A stretch of 64,000 nucleotides of DNA from Paenibacillus planticolens (GTDB taxonomy: Bacteria > Bacillota > Bacilli > Paenibacillales > NBRC-103111). Shown here in pieces: positions 27,611-35,968 of the stretch; position 1 is the first letter of the stretch, and every line of letters begins with the position of its first letter. The notes under the pieces are model-generated. The model was not told where the DNA came from. It did not search any database and was given only the letters and a program-made list of their open reading frames with translations. Made by a program: the position numbers and the translations under genes. The stretch spans positions 310,001 through 374,000 of the forward strand of contig NZ_WHNZ01000022.1 in NCBI RefSeq assembly GCF_013141725.1, given 5' to 3'.

Positions 27611-27920
27611 CTTCTCCCCGTCTTGCGCTACTCCTTACCTTTTACGCCTGCTCGCTATCCTACGGTACTCCGCACCACTTGCACTTACTCGCCATCCACA
27701 ATACTCCTTACCTCTTACGCCTGCTCGCTATCCCACGGTACTTCGCACTTCTTGCGCCTACCCCATATCTACGATACTCCACACCTTTTCTGCCTACTCA
27801 CTATCCAAGGTACTCCTTACCTCTTACGTCTGCTCCCTATCCACAATACTCCTTTCCTCTTACGCCTGCTCGCTAACCCACGGTACTCCGTACTTCTTGC
27901 GCTACTTCCTATTCTTCTCT
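27611..27920. repeat. Tandem array of 36/37-bp pyrimidine-rich units
   Basis: Seven full units begin at 27631, 27668, 27704, 27741, 27777, 27813 and 27849, with a partial unit before and a degenerate one after. A representative unit starts CTCCTTACCTCTTACGCCTG. Spacing alternates between 36 and 37 bp. Similarity among units is moderate, highest among units 1, 3, 6 and 7. Open frames through it give only low-complexity peptides, and there is no ribosome site. Units are contiguous with no spacers, so it is not CRISPR. Confidence 0.8.
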
Positions 27921-28005
27921 CCCCGTTTGCCCATCTGTTCCGCATCCCCGCCTCCAACCTCCGCACCATCAGTTCGGCAACCCACGCAAGCGCACCTATA
28001 AACAT

Positions 28006-28063
28006 TATAACGTTATATTTACTTAACCAATCCAATATGCTAATCTAACATTATAACGTTATA
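28006..28063. promoter_or_regulatory. Twin 12-bp palindromes, probable operators of the Dga operon
   Basis: TATAACGTTATA occurs twice (28006-28017 and 28052-28063), each inside an identical longer context ACATTATAACGTTATATT, 46 bp centre to centre. The perfect symmetry and position 117-174 bp upstream of the first Dga gene fit sites for the GntR/HutC regulator encoded last in the operon. TTGACA at 28077-28082 could be a -35 element, but no good -10 follows at 17 bp. Confidence 0.6.
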
Positions 28064-28179
28064 TTAAATGGACTGATTGACAACCATCTCCAACAGATAA
28101 TGAAAACTTACATGGAGAACTTACACGGAAGACATCATGAAAACGCTAATAATTTGATTTACAGAAAAAGGTGACCTAC

Positions 28180-29280
28180 ATGCAAAAGCGATTCGTCCTA
28201 CACAATGTCAAGCATGTAAACGGAGAATTTCTCGATATTGTAATCGAAGACGGAAAAATTGCCGAATTGACGAGTCCCGGACAGGGACAAGGCGAGCAGA
28301 TTGTAGACTTCTCAGGCGCATATGTTTCAAGCGGTTGGATCGATATGCACGTTCACGCGTTTCCTGCCTTTGATCCTTATGGCGATGAGATCGATGAGAT
28401 TGGCATCAAGCAAGGTGTTACTACGATTGTTGACGCCGGAAGCTGCGGAGCTGACCGCATTGCGGAATTAGCTGCAAGCAGAGAGCAGGCCAAAACGAAC
28501 TTATTTGCTTTTTTAAACATTTCGCGCATTGGGTTACAAAGAGTCGATGAGTTATCGGACATGACCTGGATTAATAACGAGAAGGCTGTTGAAGCGGCAA
28601 GGACTTACGAAAACTTTATCGTCGGTTTAAAAGCGAGAATTAGCAAAAGCGTTGTGCGCGACTCCGGCATTGCTCCTTTGCGCGCTGCGCGGGCACTTTC
28701 AAGTGCAACCTCACTTCCCTTGATGGTCCACATCGGTTCAGGACCGCCAAGTATCGAAGATGTGATCTCGCTTTTAGAAGAGAAAGATATCATTACCCAT
28801 TATTTGAACGGGAAAGCGAATAATCTTTTTGATGAAGAGGGCAAGCCTTTGCAGGTTTTGACGGAGGCGCTGGCAAGGGGCGTACATCTGGATGTCGGCC
28901 ACGGCACAGCAAGCTTTTCTTTCAAGGTGGCTGAAGCCGCGAAAAAGCACCATATCAGTTTGGATACGATTTCGACGGACATTTACCGCGGGAATCGCTT
29001 GAACGGACCTGTTTATAGTTTGTCCAATGTGCTGACGAAATTTCTGTACTTGGGCTACTCGCTTCAAGAAGTGATTGATGCGGTTACCTCCCACGCTGCA
29101 AGTTGGCTGAACAAGCCTGAACTTGGCCGCATCCAAGTTGGAGATACGGCTAACCTCACGATGTTCACGGTTCAGAACGAGAAACTGGTGCTCACCGACT
29201 CTGAAGGTGACCAGCGCACGGCAGACCAAACAATTCAACCCAAAGGAGTAGTTGTGAATGGCGCTCTCATTAAATGCTAA
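28180..29280 (+). CDS. Amidohydrolase/deacetylase family metallohydrolase
   Basis: 366-residue dihydroorotase/adenine-deaminase-like metal-dependent hydrolase. The metal-binding HxH lies in GWIDMHVHAF near residue 53, with TTIVDAGSCGADR near 85 and a further His in LPLMVHIGSGPPS and LDVGHGTASFSF; the carboxylated Lys is probably in VGLKARIS. ATG 28180 follows aaaggtg by six nt. First gene of a five-gene operon; in related loci this family sits beside DgaE/DgaF-like genes and may deacetylate an N-acyl aminosugar acid. Exact substrate unproven. Confidence 0.85.
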   Translation: MQKRFVLHNVKHVNGEFLDIVIEDGKIAELTSPGQGQGEQIVDFSGAYVSSGWIDMHVHAFPAFDPYGDEIDEIGIKQGVTTIVDAGSCGADRIAELAASREQAKTNLFAFLNISRIGLQRVDELSDMTWINNEKAVEAARTYENFIVGLKARISKSVVRDSGIAPLRAARALSSATSLPLMVHIGSGPPSIEDVISLLEEKDIITHYLNGKANNLFDEEGKPLQVLTEALARGVHLDVGHGTASFSFKVAEAAKKHHISLDTISTDIYRGNRLNGPVYSLSNVLTKFLYLGYSLQEVIDAVTSHAASWLNKPELGRIQVGDTANLTMFTVQNEKLVLTDSEGDQRTADQTIQPKGVVVNGALIKC

Positions 29281-30361
29281 ATACGGCCTTAAACGTGTCA
29301 TCAATGCAAGTGGACGCATGAGTATTCTGGGTGTTTCCGCACCGACCGATACCGTCATGGAAGCGATGAAACACGGCGGGCAAAATTACGTTGAAATCGC
29401 GGATCTCGTCGATAAAGCCGGCGACTATATTGCGAATATACTTGGTTCCGAAGCTGCTGTTGTCGTTAATTCCGCTTCAAGCGGTATCGCACTCTCTGTC
29501 GCGGCTGTTGTCACGCAAGGAAATCGCCGGATGAGCGAACGCTTGCATCAGGACCCGATTGCCAAACGTGATATCATTATTCTTAAAGGCCACAACGTCC
29601 AGTACGGGGCTCCGGTGGAAACGATGGTGTATCTCGGAGGCGGCAGGCTCATCGAAGTTGGTTACGCTAATGAAGGGAAAGCAGAGCATATCGAGGACGC
29701 CATTAGCGAAAATACAGCCGCTATTCTTTATGTGAAATCCCATCATGCAGTTCAAAAAAACATGATTTCTGTAGAAGAAGCATGGGAAGTTGCACAGCGT
29801 AATAACGTACCGCTTATCGTGGATGCGGCAGCGGAAGAAGATATTCAAAAGTATGTGAAATACTCGGATCTCGCCATTTACAGCGGCTCTAAAGCGATCG
29901 AAGGCCCCACATCAGGGATTGTCGGCGGTAAACGCACCTATATCGAATGGCTTAAAGTACAGCTGCACGGCATTGGGCGGAGTATGAAAGTAGGTAAAGA
30001 AACCACCTTCGGCTTGCTTCAAGCGCTGGATGAATACGGCGTGAAAGAGGATAAAAGCGAGCTGGAAAAAGCTGCATTGCAAGTGCTAATGCCTCTCAGC
30101 GAGCTGAAAGGGATTAAAGTGACAATCGTCCAAGACGAAGCCGGCCGGGCAATTTTCCGCGGGCGCATTCATATCGATCCGGAGCAAGCAGGAACGACGG
30201 CTAAAGAAGTCGTAACCGGGCTGCAAGAAGATGAAATCGCCATTTATACACGCGATTACGGTGTAAGACAAGGCTATTTCGATATCGACCCACGTCCTCT
30301 ACAAGGCGATGATATTGAGGTTATCGCCGATCAAATACGTAAACTAGCAGGAGGTCAATAA
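29258..30361 (+). CDS. dgaE: DgaE-like PLP-dependent D-glucosaminate-6-phosphate ammonia-lyase
   Basis: 367-residue SelA-fold pyridoxal-phosphate enzyme predicted to remove ammonia from a 2-amino-2-deoxy sugar acid 6-phosphate, giving 2-keto-3-deoxy-6-phosphogluconate. Landmarks are VINASGRMSILG at the N-terminus, VVNSASSGIALSVAAVV near 70, PLIVDAAAEEDIQKY near 187, and the PLP lysine in YSGSKAIEGPTSG near residue 213. It overlaps the deacetylase gene by 23 nt and precedes the aldolase gene by one nt, so translation is coupled. The dgaE symbol is inferred from this pairing. Confidence 0.82.
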   Translation: MALSLNAKYGLKRVINASGRMSILGVSAPTDTVMEAMKHGGQNYVEIADLVDKAGDYIANILGSEAAVVVNSASSGIALSVAAVVTQGNRRMSERLHQDPIAKRDIIILKGHNVQYGAPVETMVYLGGGRLIEVGYANEGKAEHIEDAISENTAAILYVKSHHAVQKNMISVEEAWEVAQRNNVPLIVDAAAEEDIQKYVKYSDLAIYSGSKAIEGPTSGIVGGKRTYIEWLKVQLHGIGRSMKVGKETTFGLLQALDEYGVKEDKSELEKAALQVLMPLSELKGIKVTIVQDEAGRAIFRGRIHIDPEQAGTTAKEVVTGLQEDEIAIYTRDYGVRQGYFDIDPRPLQGDDIEVIADQIRKLAGGQ

Positions 30362-30362
30362 C

Positions 30363-31118
30363 ATGTCCAACATGGCAAAACGACTTTATAAAGGCCGCGC
30401 AGCTCTTAACGTGCTCGCTAACAGCGTAGAAAACGCGAAAGAAGTATTCGAAGCAGCCGAAGGCTATGTGCTTGTCGGTGTACTTTCAAAGGACTATCCA
30501 ACCGTAGAAACGGCCGTTGCCGCTATGAAAGAATATGGCAAAGCGATAGACGAAGCCGTATCCATCGGACTTGGCGCAGGAGATAATCGTCAGGCGGCTG
30601 TCGTCGCAGCCATTGCCAAGCACTATCCGGGTACGCACATCAATCAAGTGTTCCCTGCCGTTGGCGCGACGCGAGCAAATCTCGGCGAACAAGACAGCTG
30701 GATCAACAGCTTGGTCTCTCCAACCGGCCGCGCAGGTTATGTCAATATCTCAACAGGTCCTGTGAGCGCCGCTCAATCCGAGCATGCCATCGTACCTGTG
30801 AAAACAGCGATCGCGCTTGTACGCGACATGGGCGGGAATGCCCTGAAGTATTTCCCGATGAACGGCCTTAGCTGTGAAGATGAGCTGCGCGCCGTCGCCC
30901 AGGCTTGCGGCGAAGAAGGCTTTGCTTTAGAGCCAACCGGCGGCATCGACATGGAAAACTTTGAAACGATACTTCGCATCGCGCTTGAAGCGAACGTTCC
31001 GCAAGTCATCCCCCATGTGTATTCGTCGATCATCGACAAAGCGTCCGGAAAAACGAATACCTCGGATGTTCGCGAATTGCTAAGCATTATGAAGAAACTG
31101 GTTGATCAACATGGCTAA
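30363..31118 (+). CDS. dgaF: DgaF-like KDPG aldolase
   Basis: 251-residue class I aldolase predicted to split 2-keto-3-deoxy-6-phosphogluconate into pyruvate and glyceraldehyde 3-phosphate. Conserved text includes VNISTGPVSAAQ, then ALKYFPMNGLSCEDEL near 155 (the Lys in LKYFP is the likely Schiff-base residue) and LEPTGGIDMENF near 195. This length and pattern fit the DgaF/KDGP aldolase family rather than Eda. Starts at ATG 30363 after aggagg; its stop overlaps the start of the kinase gene. Confidence 0.85.
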   Translation: MSNMAKRLYKGRAALNVLANSVENAKEVFEAAEGYVLVGVLSKDYPTVETAVAAMKEYGKAIDEAVSIGLGAGDNRQAAVVAAIAKHYPGTHINQVFPAVGATRANLGEQDSWINSLVSPTGRAGYVNISTGPVSAAQSEHAIVPVKTAIALVRDMGGNALKYFPMNGLSCEDELRAVAQACGEEGFALEPTGGIDMENFETILRIALEANVPQVIPHVYSSIIDKASGKTNTSDVRELLSIMKKLVDQHG

Positions 31119-32127
31119 GCGGATTGGAGCTTTTGGAGAGGTTATGATGCGCCTGCAGGTGCCAGGTTATGAGCTCTTGTCTCAAGCCAGCTCGCTCCAC
31201 TACACGTTCTCCGGTACTGGCGTGAACATAAGCTCAGCCCTCGCTCGCTTCGGGCATACGGGATACCTGATCTCCAGGTTGCCGTCCAACGCTTTGGGGG
31301 ATGCCGCGGAAGCCTACTTGCGTAAACTAGGGATCAACTCTTCGTTGATTACACGTGGCGGAAACTACGTCGGCATGTATTTTTTAGAAAATGGGTTCGG
31401 TGCCCGGCCCAGCCGAGTAACGTATTCCAATCGCCAGGACAGCAGCTTTAATACTGCTCCTGAGGACACTTATGATTTTGCTGAACTTGCTAAGCACATC
31501 GATATTGTCCATTTCTGCGGAATTACACTGGCTATGAATGACCAAGTGCGTCAGCATATGAAAACTTTGGCCAAGGAAGTTAAAGCGAATGGCGGTACCG
31601 TTGTATTCGACTGCAATTATCGTCCGGCCCACTGGGGCGAAGGCGGCTATGCGAAGGCAAAACCTCACTACGAGGATATGCTGCAGCTTGCGGACATTGT
31701 TATGATGAACGAGAAGGATGCCATGTACATCCTAGGTATGCATACCGATCAGACAGAACGCCAAAACCAGCTGACAGAACTGATCCCAGCAGTTGCAGAG
31801 AAGTATCAAATCGCTGTCATTGCAGGAACGCATCGTCACATTAACAGTGACAACACCCATTCCTTGCGCGGGTTTATTTATAAGAATCAAGCGTTCACCT
31901 TTTCTAATCTGCTCACTTTTTCCATCTATGATAGAATTGGTGCAGGAGATGCCTACACAAGCGGTATTTTACATGGGGAAATCCAAGGATTTACCCCCGA
32001 ACAAACTGTCGGGTTCGCAGCAGCGGCAGGCATGCTTGCACATACCATTGTCGGCGATACCCCCATGTCATCCGAAAGCGATATTATGCGCGCGATGACG
32101 GAAGCCGTAGGCGATGTAGAAAGGTAG
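31111..32127 (+). CDS. PfkB-family sugar kinase, probable 2-keto-3-deoxygluconate kinase
   Basis: 338-residue ribokinase-fold enzyme. FGEVMMRLQVPGYELL at the N-terminus and the catalytic signature GAGDAYTSGIL near residue 280 (Asp as base) are clear; MMNEKDAMYI is the usual mid-protein motif. KDG kinases supply the 6-phosphate used by the preceding aldolase, so it fits the pathway. The ATG at 31111 lies inside the last codons of dgaF. No PTS or sugar-acid importer is encoded nearby, so phosphorylation by this kinase may replace PTS entry. Confidence 0.85.
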   Translation: MAKRIGAFGEVMMRLQVPGYELLSQASSLHYTFSGTGVNISSALARFGHTGYLISRLPSNALGDAAEAYLRKLGINSSLITRGGNYVGMYFLENGFGARPSRVTYSNRQDSSFNTAPEDTYDFAELAKHIDIVHFCGITLAMNDQVRQHMKTLAKEVKANGGTVVFDCNYRPAHWGEGGYAKAKPHYEDMLQLADIVMMNEKDAMYILGMHTDQTERQNQLTELIPAVAEKYQIAVIAGTHRHINSDNTHSLRGFIYKNQAFTFSNLLTFSIYDRIGAGDAYTSGILHGEIQGFTPEQTVGFAAAAGMLAHTIVGDTPMSSESDIMRAMTEAVGDVER

Positions 32128-32138
32128 TGAACGTTTAG

Positions 32139-32852
32139 GTGAATTTATCCCGCAATAAACGACCCTTGTATTTGCAAATTATGAATATCCTGAAGGATCG
32201 CATCTTACACGGTGTGTATCCTTTAGGTTCTAATATTCCTTCCGAGCCCCAGCTGGAGCAGGAATTCAATGTCAGCAAAATCACGGTTCGCAATGCCATC
32301 AAAGAACTGGCGCAAGAAGGTTATTTGGAAAAAGGCAGTGGCAAAGGCACTAAGGTCATTCGTAATGCTTCTTTGTCCAAGCTATCCAAATGGAAACGTT
32401 TCACAGAGGTGCTCGTTGAAGAAGGCTACCAAATTCACAAGCAGCTGCTGCGAGCTGAAGTTGTCACGAATACGGCTGAAACCTTACAATATCAGCTGTT
32501 TGGAGAGCGCTGTTTCTATATAGAGCGGCTGTATCACTTAAATGAAACCCCCTATATTCACTATTCCCACTATCTCTCACTGCAAATGGCCGCAATCGAG
32601 CTTACGGATTTGAACGATCAATCCCTGTATGAGCTGCTTGAAGATCACGGCATTGCCTTGGAAAAATATCGGGATGAGTTTGCTGCCGTCACCGCACCTT
32701 CCTACATTGCGGATATGCTGAAGGTAAAAGCAGGAACGCCGTTACTGAAAAGATTGCGTTATTCCTATGATGAGCACGGTGCTCTGATCGAATTCAGCGC
32801 AGGGCATTACAGCACCGAAATGCACAATTATGTAGTCAATTACGATACTTAG
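32139..32852 (+). CDS. GntR/HutC family transcriptional regulator
   Basis: 237-residue regulator. The winged-helix domain (residues 8-75) has IPSEPQLEQEFNVSKITVRNA and the wing GYLEKGSGKGT. The C-terminal UTRA domain (about 90-235) binds a small effector, probably a phosphorylated intermediate of the operon. GTG at 32139 is the only well-placed start, 11 bp after the kinase stop. As last gene of the Dga operon it probably controls the operon through the palindromes at 28006-28063. Confidence 0.88.
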   Translation: MNLSRNKRPLYLQIMNILKDRILHGVYPLGSNIPSEPQLEQEFNVSKITVRNAIKELAQEGYLEKGSGKGTKVIRNASLSKLSKWKRFTEVLVEEGYQIHKQLLRAEVVTNTAETLQYQLFGERCFYIERLYHLNETPYIHYSHYLSLQMAAIELTDLNDQSLYELLEDHGIALEKYRDEFAAVTAPSYIADMLKVKAGTPLLKRLRYSYDEHGALIEFSAGHYSTEMHNYVVNYDT

Positions 32853-32887
32853 GAAACCGGGTCCTGCTCGATTCCTTTTTCCGGCAG

Positions 32888-32920
32888 CAAAAAAGACAGC
32901 CCCTAACGGGTGCTGTCTCT
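32888..32920 (-). terminator. Terminator of the cold-shock gene
   Basis: GACAGCCCC and GGGTGCTGTC pair around TAAC. The minus strand continues with TTTTTTGC, so it mainly ends the csp transcript; it may also stop the Dga operon. Confidence 0.8.
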
Positions 32921-32969
32921 GTTTGTTTGTGCTATGACACTCTATTTATAAGTGGGGACTCCCAGTTTC

Positions 32970-33167
32970 TTATAATTTTGTGACGTTAGCTGCTTGAGGA
33001 CCACGGTTGCCTTGAGTAATATCGAACTCAACGGATTGGCCTTCTTCTAATGTTTTGAATCCTTCGCCTTGAATCGCGGAGAAGTGAACGAATACATCGT
33101 CGCCTCCATCAACAGAAATGAAACCGTAGCCTTTTTCTGCGTTGAACCATTTAACTGTACCTTTCAA
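32970..33167 (-). CDS. Cold-shock protein, CspA family
   Basis: 65-residue single-domain RNA chaperone. Nucleic-acid-binding motifs RNP1 (KGYGFISV) and RNP2 (VFVHFSAI) are intact, and the protein ends in ANVTKL, typical of Bacillota Csps. The start is TTG at 33167: aggaggt sits seven nt upstream and there is no nearby ATG, which is unusual for such a highly expressed gene. A perfectly spaced promoter (33213-33241) lies inside the 3' end of the upstream methyltransferase frame. Confidence 0.93.
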   Translation of the reverse strand: MKGTVKWFNAEKGYGFISVDGGDDVFVHFSAIQGEGFKTLEEGQSVEFDITQGNRGPQAANVTKL

Positions 33168-34012
33168 GTGAACAACCTCCTAAAAATATCGCCATCTATG
33201 ACGAATAAGGAAATTATACCATCACATTTGGGATAAATCAACGAATAAAAAGCCGCGGACAGGCTAAAATTTGTTGATGTACCAACGTTTTCTTCCTTTG
33301 CAGACCCAATCTTGATTATGCTTAAATATTGATGAGAATTCGGCAAAAATGGGAGGCTCGCCTCTCTTTTTTCCACCAAATGACCCTCATTTGCGAGTTC
33401 GTCCATAATTTCGGACAGTCTGCTGTATTCGGCCGTACGGAAACTGAGCAGCGGATAAATCCGCACTTCACCGCCGGACTTCACGACTCGAATCAGCTCG
33501 CGCACCGCCTCTAGATGAAAGGCATAATCGAATTGCTCTTCATAAAGAAAAAGAAAGTGACTGCACAATACGAGATCGAAAGATTCTTGCTCAAAGGGCA
33601 GAGACGGAAGACTAGCCGCATGATACCTCGAAGCTCCATCATCGCTTGAGAAGTCCTCTAGAAACCTATCAAGGCTCTTTACCCGGCCGGCTGTATGATT
33701 TGAAAGCGAACCGTAAAACGTCCAGTCATAGACATCCTGAAGCTTCTCCATCTTCGCGGCGACGAGCTCAATCTCTTGTCTGCCATGCTGTTCAATAGCC
33801 TCTGGAGATTTCTCATAGAGCGGATCGGCCGCTTCAGAGAAAATACCCAGCTTCCTTGCTTCGGTTGTAAACGAAGAAGCGCCTCCCGCAACGTCCAGAA
33901 CACGCTTGCCTTGCAAATCTTCGGTCATCAGCATAAACATTTTTTCGTACTCTGCGTACGATCTTGAGGTCATTGCGACCCCTGCCTGCTCATAAATACG
34001 TTTGTTTTCCAT
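33164..34012 (-). CDS. Class I SAM-dependent methyltransferase
   Basis: 282-residue methyltransferase of unknown substrate. SAM-binding motif I is [13 protein letters not shown] near residue 38, acidic motif II near EAADP, and the post-motif [16 protein letters not shown] near 150. The ATG at 34012 has gaggagag upstream. Odd: the last 40 or so codons run through the promoter, leader and ribosome site of the cold-shock gene, and the stop touches its start. The natural domain appears to end near [10 protein letters not shown], so the tail may be a run-on after loss of an earlier stop. Confidence 0.8.
   Translation of the reverse strand: MENKRIYEQAGVAMTSRSYAEYEKMFMLMTEDLQGKRVLDVAGGASSFTTEARKLGIFSEAADPLYEKSPEAIEQHGRQEIELVAAKMEKLQDVYDWTFYGSLSNHTAGRVKSLDRFLEDFSSDDGASRYHAASLPSLPFEQESFDLVLCSHFLFLYEEQFDYAFHLEAVRELIRVVKSGGEVRIYPLLSFRTAEYSRLSEIMDELANEGHLVEKREASLPFLPNSHQYLSIIKIGSAKEENVGTSTNFSLSAAFYSLIYPKCDGIISLFVIDGDIFRRLFT
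33213..33241 (-). promoter_or_regulatory. Promoter of the cold-shock gene
   Basis: TTGATT (33236-33241), 17-nt spacer, TATAAT (33213-33218) on the minus strand, giving a short leader of about 40 nt that contains aggaggt. Confidence 0.85.
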
Positions 34013-34211
34013 GCTCATCTCTCCTCGGCTCATCATTCTACTTGACTAAACTGCCTCATAACCGCTTTCCCTCTGGAAAGGATTAGGAGAATATTACCAT
34101 GACCGTTTGCCTGTGGCAATAGGAATTTCTTGCCCGGCCGTTTGGAAATCGCGTTTATTTATGATACGATGGCATATATCTATAAGCTTACTACAGAAAC
34201 GAGGAACAACC

Positions 34212-34457
34212 GTGTCAAAACAACCTTTCAAGAAACATACCATCTACAAAAAAGATAAATGGAACATGCTTAACGTTGAAGTGCAAGGGACCAAAATCGT
34301 TCTGACTGAAATCTCCGACCAGTGGGGCGAAGAGTGCCATACTTTCATTGGGCGACCTGCTATGTTGCACTGGGCTAATGAGCGATTTGCCAAGGACAAG
34401 TTCGATGGTACCGAAGAAGAATGGCAAGCGATTATGGATGCTTTTAAAGAAGTATAA
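34212..34457 (+). CDS. Small hypothetical protein
   Basis: 81-residue product starting at GTG 34212 (gaggaac eight nt upstream). The sequence KHTIYKKDKWNMLNVEVQG, EISDQWGEECHTFIG and EEEWQAIMDAFKEV looks like a compact mixed alpha/beta soluble domain, with a Trp-rich character. I do not recognise a family. It precedes the Mn-riboswitch promoter by 20 bp but is transcribed separately. Confidence 0.65.
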   Translation: MSKQPFKKHTIYKKDKWNMLNVEVQGTKIVLTEISDQWGEECHTFIGRPAMLHWANERFAKDKFDGTEEEWQAIMDAFKEV

Positions 34458-34476
34458 ACCGTTAAGACCAATAGTC

Positions 34477-34505
34477 TTGACTTTCATTCTCGCGGTTTCT
34501 ATAAT
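34477..34505 (+). promoter_or_regulatory. Promoter of the Mn riboswitch/TerC unit
   Basis: TTGACT (34477-34482), 17-nt spacer, TATAAT (34500-34505). Confidence 0.85.
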
Positions 34506-34528
34506 AAAGCTACAAGTTCATACGTAAT

Positions 34529-34656
34529 ACTCCAAAGGGGAGTAGCTGGTACAGTAAAGTCGTCAATTCGGATCCTCATCAGATCCCGGCTTTATTGGCA
34601 ACGACTATCGTTGTTAGCAAGACCTTTGCCAAATTTTTGGTGAAGGTCTTTTTTGA
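34529..34656 (+). promoter_or_regulatory. yybP-ykoY manganese riboswitch with terminator
   Basis: The aptamer shows the conserved halves AAAGGGGAGTAGC (near 34534) and CCCGGCTTT (near 34585) that form the Mn2+-binding pocket. A terminator follows (GACCTT/AAGGTC arms with CCAAA/TTTGG inside, 34619-34654, then TTTTTT). Mn2+ binding is known to stabilise the aptamer and prevent termination, so excess manganese would turn on the TerC gene downstream. Confidence 0.92.
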
Positions 34657-34730
34657 TGAATTAGAGCCTTCGCCGGACATCGGTGCTGGGCTCTATTTTT
34701 TTTCAAAAAAATGCTAAAGGAGTGGTCGTT

Positions 34731-35567
34731 GTGGAATGGTTATCGGCAGGTTTTTTCGTCTCATTGCTCAGTATTATTCTCATTGATTTGGTGCTTGCAG
34801 GAGATAACGCGATCGTTATCGGTATGGCGGCACGCAATTTGAAGAAGGAAACGCAAAAGAAAGTTATCATGTGGGGAACGGTAGGCGCCATCGTGATCCG
34901 CGCGTTAGCAACTCTCATCGTCGTCACGCTTTTGAAAATTCCCGGTCTCCTCTTAGCGGGTGGAATCCTGCTCCTCTGGATTTCGTATAAGCTGCTTAGC
35001 GAAAAGAAAAATCACGAACAAGTTCAAGCCAAAAACAGCATGTGGGCTGCGATACGCACAATTATTATTGCCGACGCCGTGATGGGACTGGACAATGTGA
35101 TTGCCGTCGCCGGCGCTGCTCACGGGAATTTCCTGCTCGTCATTATCGGCCTGCTGGTCAGTGTTCCTATCGTTGTCTGGGGCAGCACGCTGTTCATCAA
35201 ATGGATTGAGACTTACCCGTGGATCATTTATATCGGTGCAGGCGTACTCGCATTAACCGCAGGTAAAATGATTACCGGGGAAAAGTTCCTGTACCCCTTC
35301 TTCGCTTCAGATCCGCTTGGCAAATGGCTGTTCATCGGTCTTCTTATCGTGATTGTGCTTGCAGCAGGCAAATGGTCCAAAATGGTCGGCTACCTCGTTG
35401 AAGTCGGCGATCGTGGCCAGTTGACCCTCCCGAAAGAATTAAGCGACGAGGCGCAAATTGCTCCGGAGGATCGTTTTACGGTCAAAATGGATTCCCGCGG
35501 CAAACTCATTTTGGTGAAGACAGAAGAGGATGAAAATCCCGACGAAACGATGCCGCATGCCGGATGA
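34731..35567 (+). CDS. TerC family Mn2+ exporter with C-terminal AbrB-like domain
   Basis: 278-residue protein, predicted manganese efflux. Seven membrane helices; the metal-site motifs LVLAGDNAIVIGMAA (near residue 20) and MGLDNVIAVAGAAHG (near 125) are intact. GTG 34731 follows aaaggag. Unusual: after the last helix (residue 215) there is a SpoVT/AbrB-type swapped-hairpin sequence, VGDRGQLTLPKEL then EDRFTVKMDSRGKLILVK. In family terms that fold is DNA-binding or a dimerisation module, here tethered to the membrane. The Mn riboswitch upstream supports a role in Mn detoxification. Confidence 0.9.
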   Translation: MEWLSAGFFVSLLSIILIDLVLAGDNAIVIGMAARNLKKETQKKVIMWGTVGAIVIRALATLIVVTLLKIPGLLLAGGILLLWISYKLLSEKKNHEQVQAKNSMWAAIRTIIIADAVMGLDNVIAVAGAAHGNFLLVIIGLLVSVPIVVWGSTLFIKWIETYPWIIYIGAGVLALTAGKMITGEKFLYPFFASDPLGKWLFIGLLIVIVLAAGKWSKMVGYLVEVGDRGQLTLPKELSDEAQIAPEDRFTVKMDSRGKLILVKTEEDENPDETMPHAG

Positions 35568-35656
35568 AAAAGGAGTTTTGCCTGTTTGCAGCGAAATTTA
35601 CTATCATGCAGTAGTTAGCAGGCATCATATCCTATACGAATAAGGATGATTCTCTT

Positions 35657-35839
35657 ATGACCGAATCCGGATCTATACTCACATTTATACTCGTATCCTT
35701 CTGCCTTGCCATCATTTTGATTATGAAAAGAGACAGCCTTCCGGCACAAATGAAACGATATCTCGCCTTGTTGGCGATCGTGATGGTTTCGTTCTCGTTT
35801 GTTCTTATCCTGATTTCCTTCTTCGGTGCCGGAAAGTAA
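35657..35839 (+). CDS. Small two-helix membrane protein
   Basis: 60-residue hydrophobic protein with helices near residues 6-23 and 36-57 joined by a basic loop (MKRDSLPAQMKRY). aaggatg lies upstream of the ATG. No family recognised; conservation would need checking. It sits between the TerC and oligopeptidase genes, same strand. Confidence 0.6.
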   Translation: MTESGSILTFILVSFCLAIILIMKRDSLPAQMKRYLALLAIVMVSFSFVLILISFFGAGK

Positions 35840-35897
35840 ATTTACTTCCTTCCAGCTTTTTCTTATAATCATAAAGGAGTGGGTTAACGGTCATACT

Positions 35898-35963
35898 ATG
35901 GTGAAAACCATGAATTGGGATTATTTCGAAAATCCCCCACATGGGTACATGCCGGGAGCGTGA
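35898..35963 (+). CDS. Short upstream ORF (21 aa) before pepF
   Basis: Encodes MVKTMNWDYFENPPHGYMPG plus Ala. aaaggagtggg lies about 15 nt before the first ATG. The stop codon is five nt before the pepF ATG at 35969, so ribosomes finishing this peptide could reinitiate on the secreted form of PepF. It could also be a chance frame; the Pro/Tyr/aromatic composition is peculiar. Confidence 0.35.
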   Translation: MVKTMNWDYFENPPHGYMPGA

Positions 35964-35968
35964 CCGTA

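Noticed and set aside
27611..27920. CRISPR array
   Set aside because: Units are contiguous and imperfect with no unique spacers, no leader and no cas genes nearby.
27559..28048. Two overlapping frames through the tandem repeat
   Set aside because: Products are low-complexity Leu/Pro/Tyr strings produced by the repeat period, without start signals or a single maintained frame.
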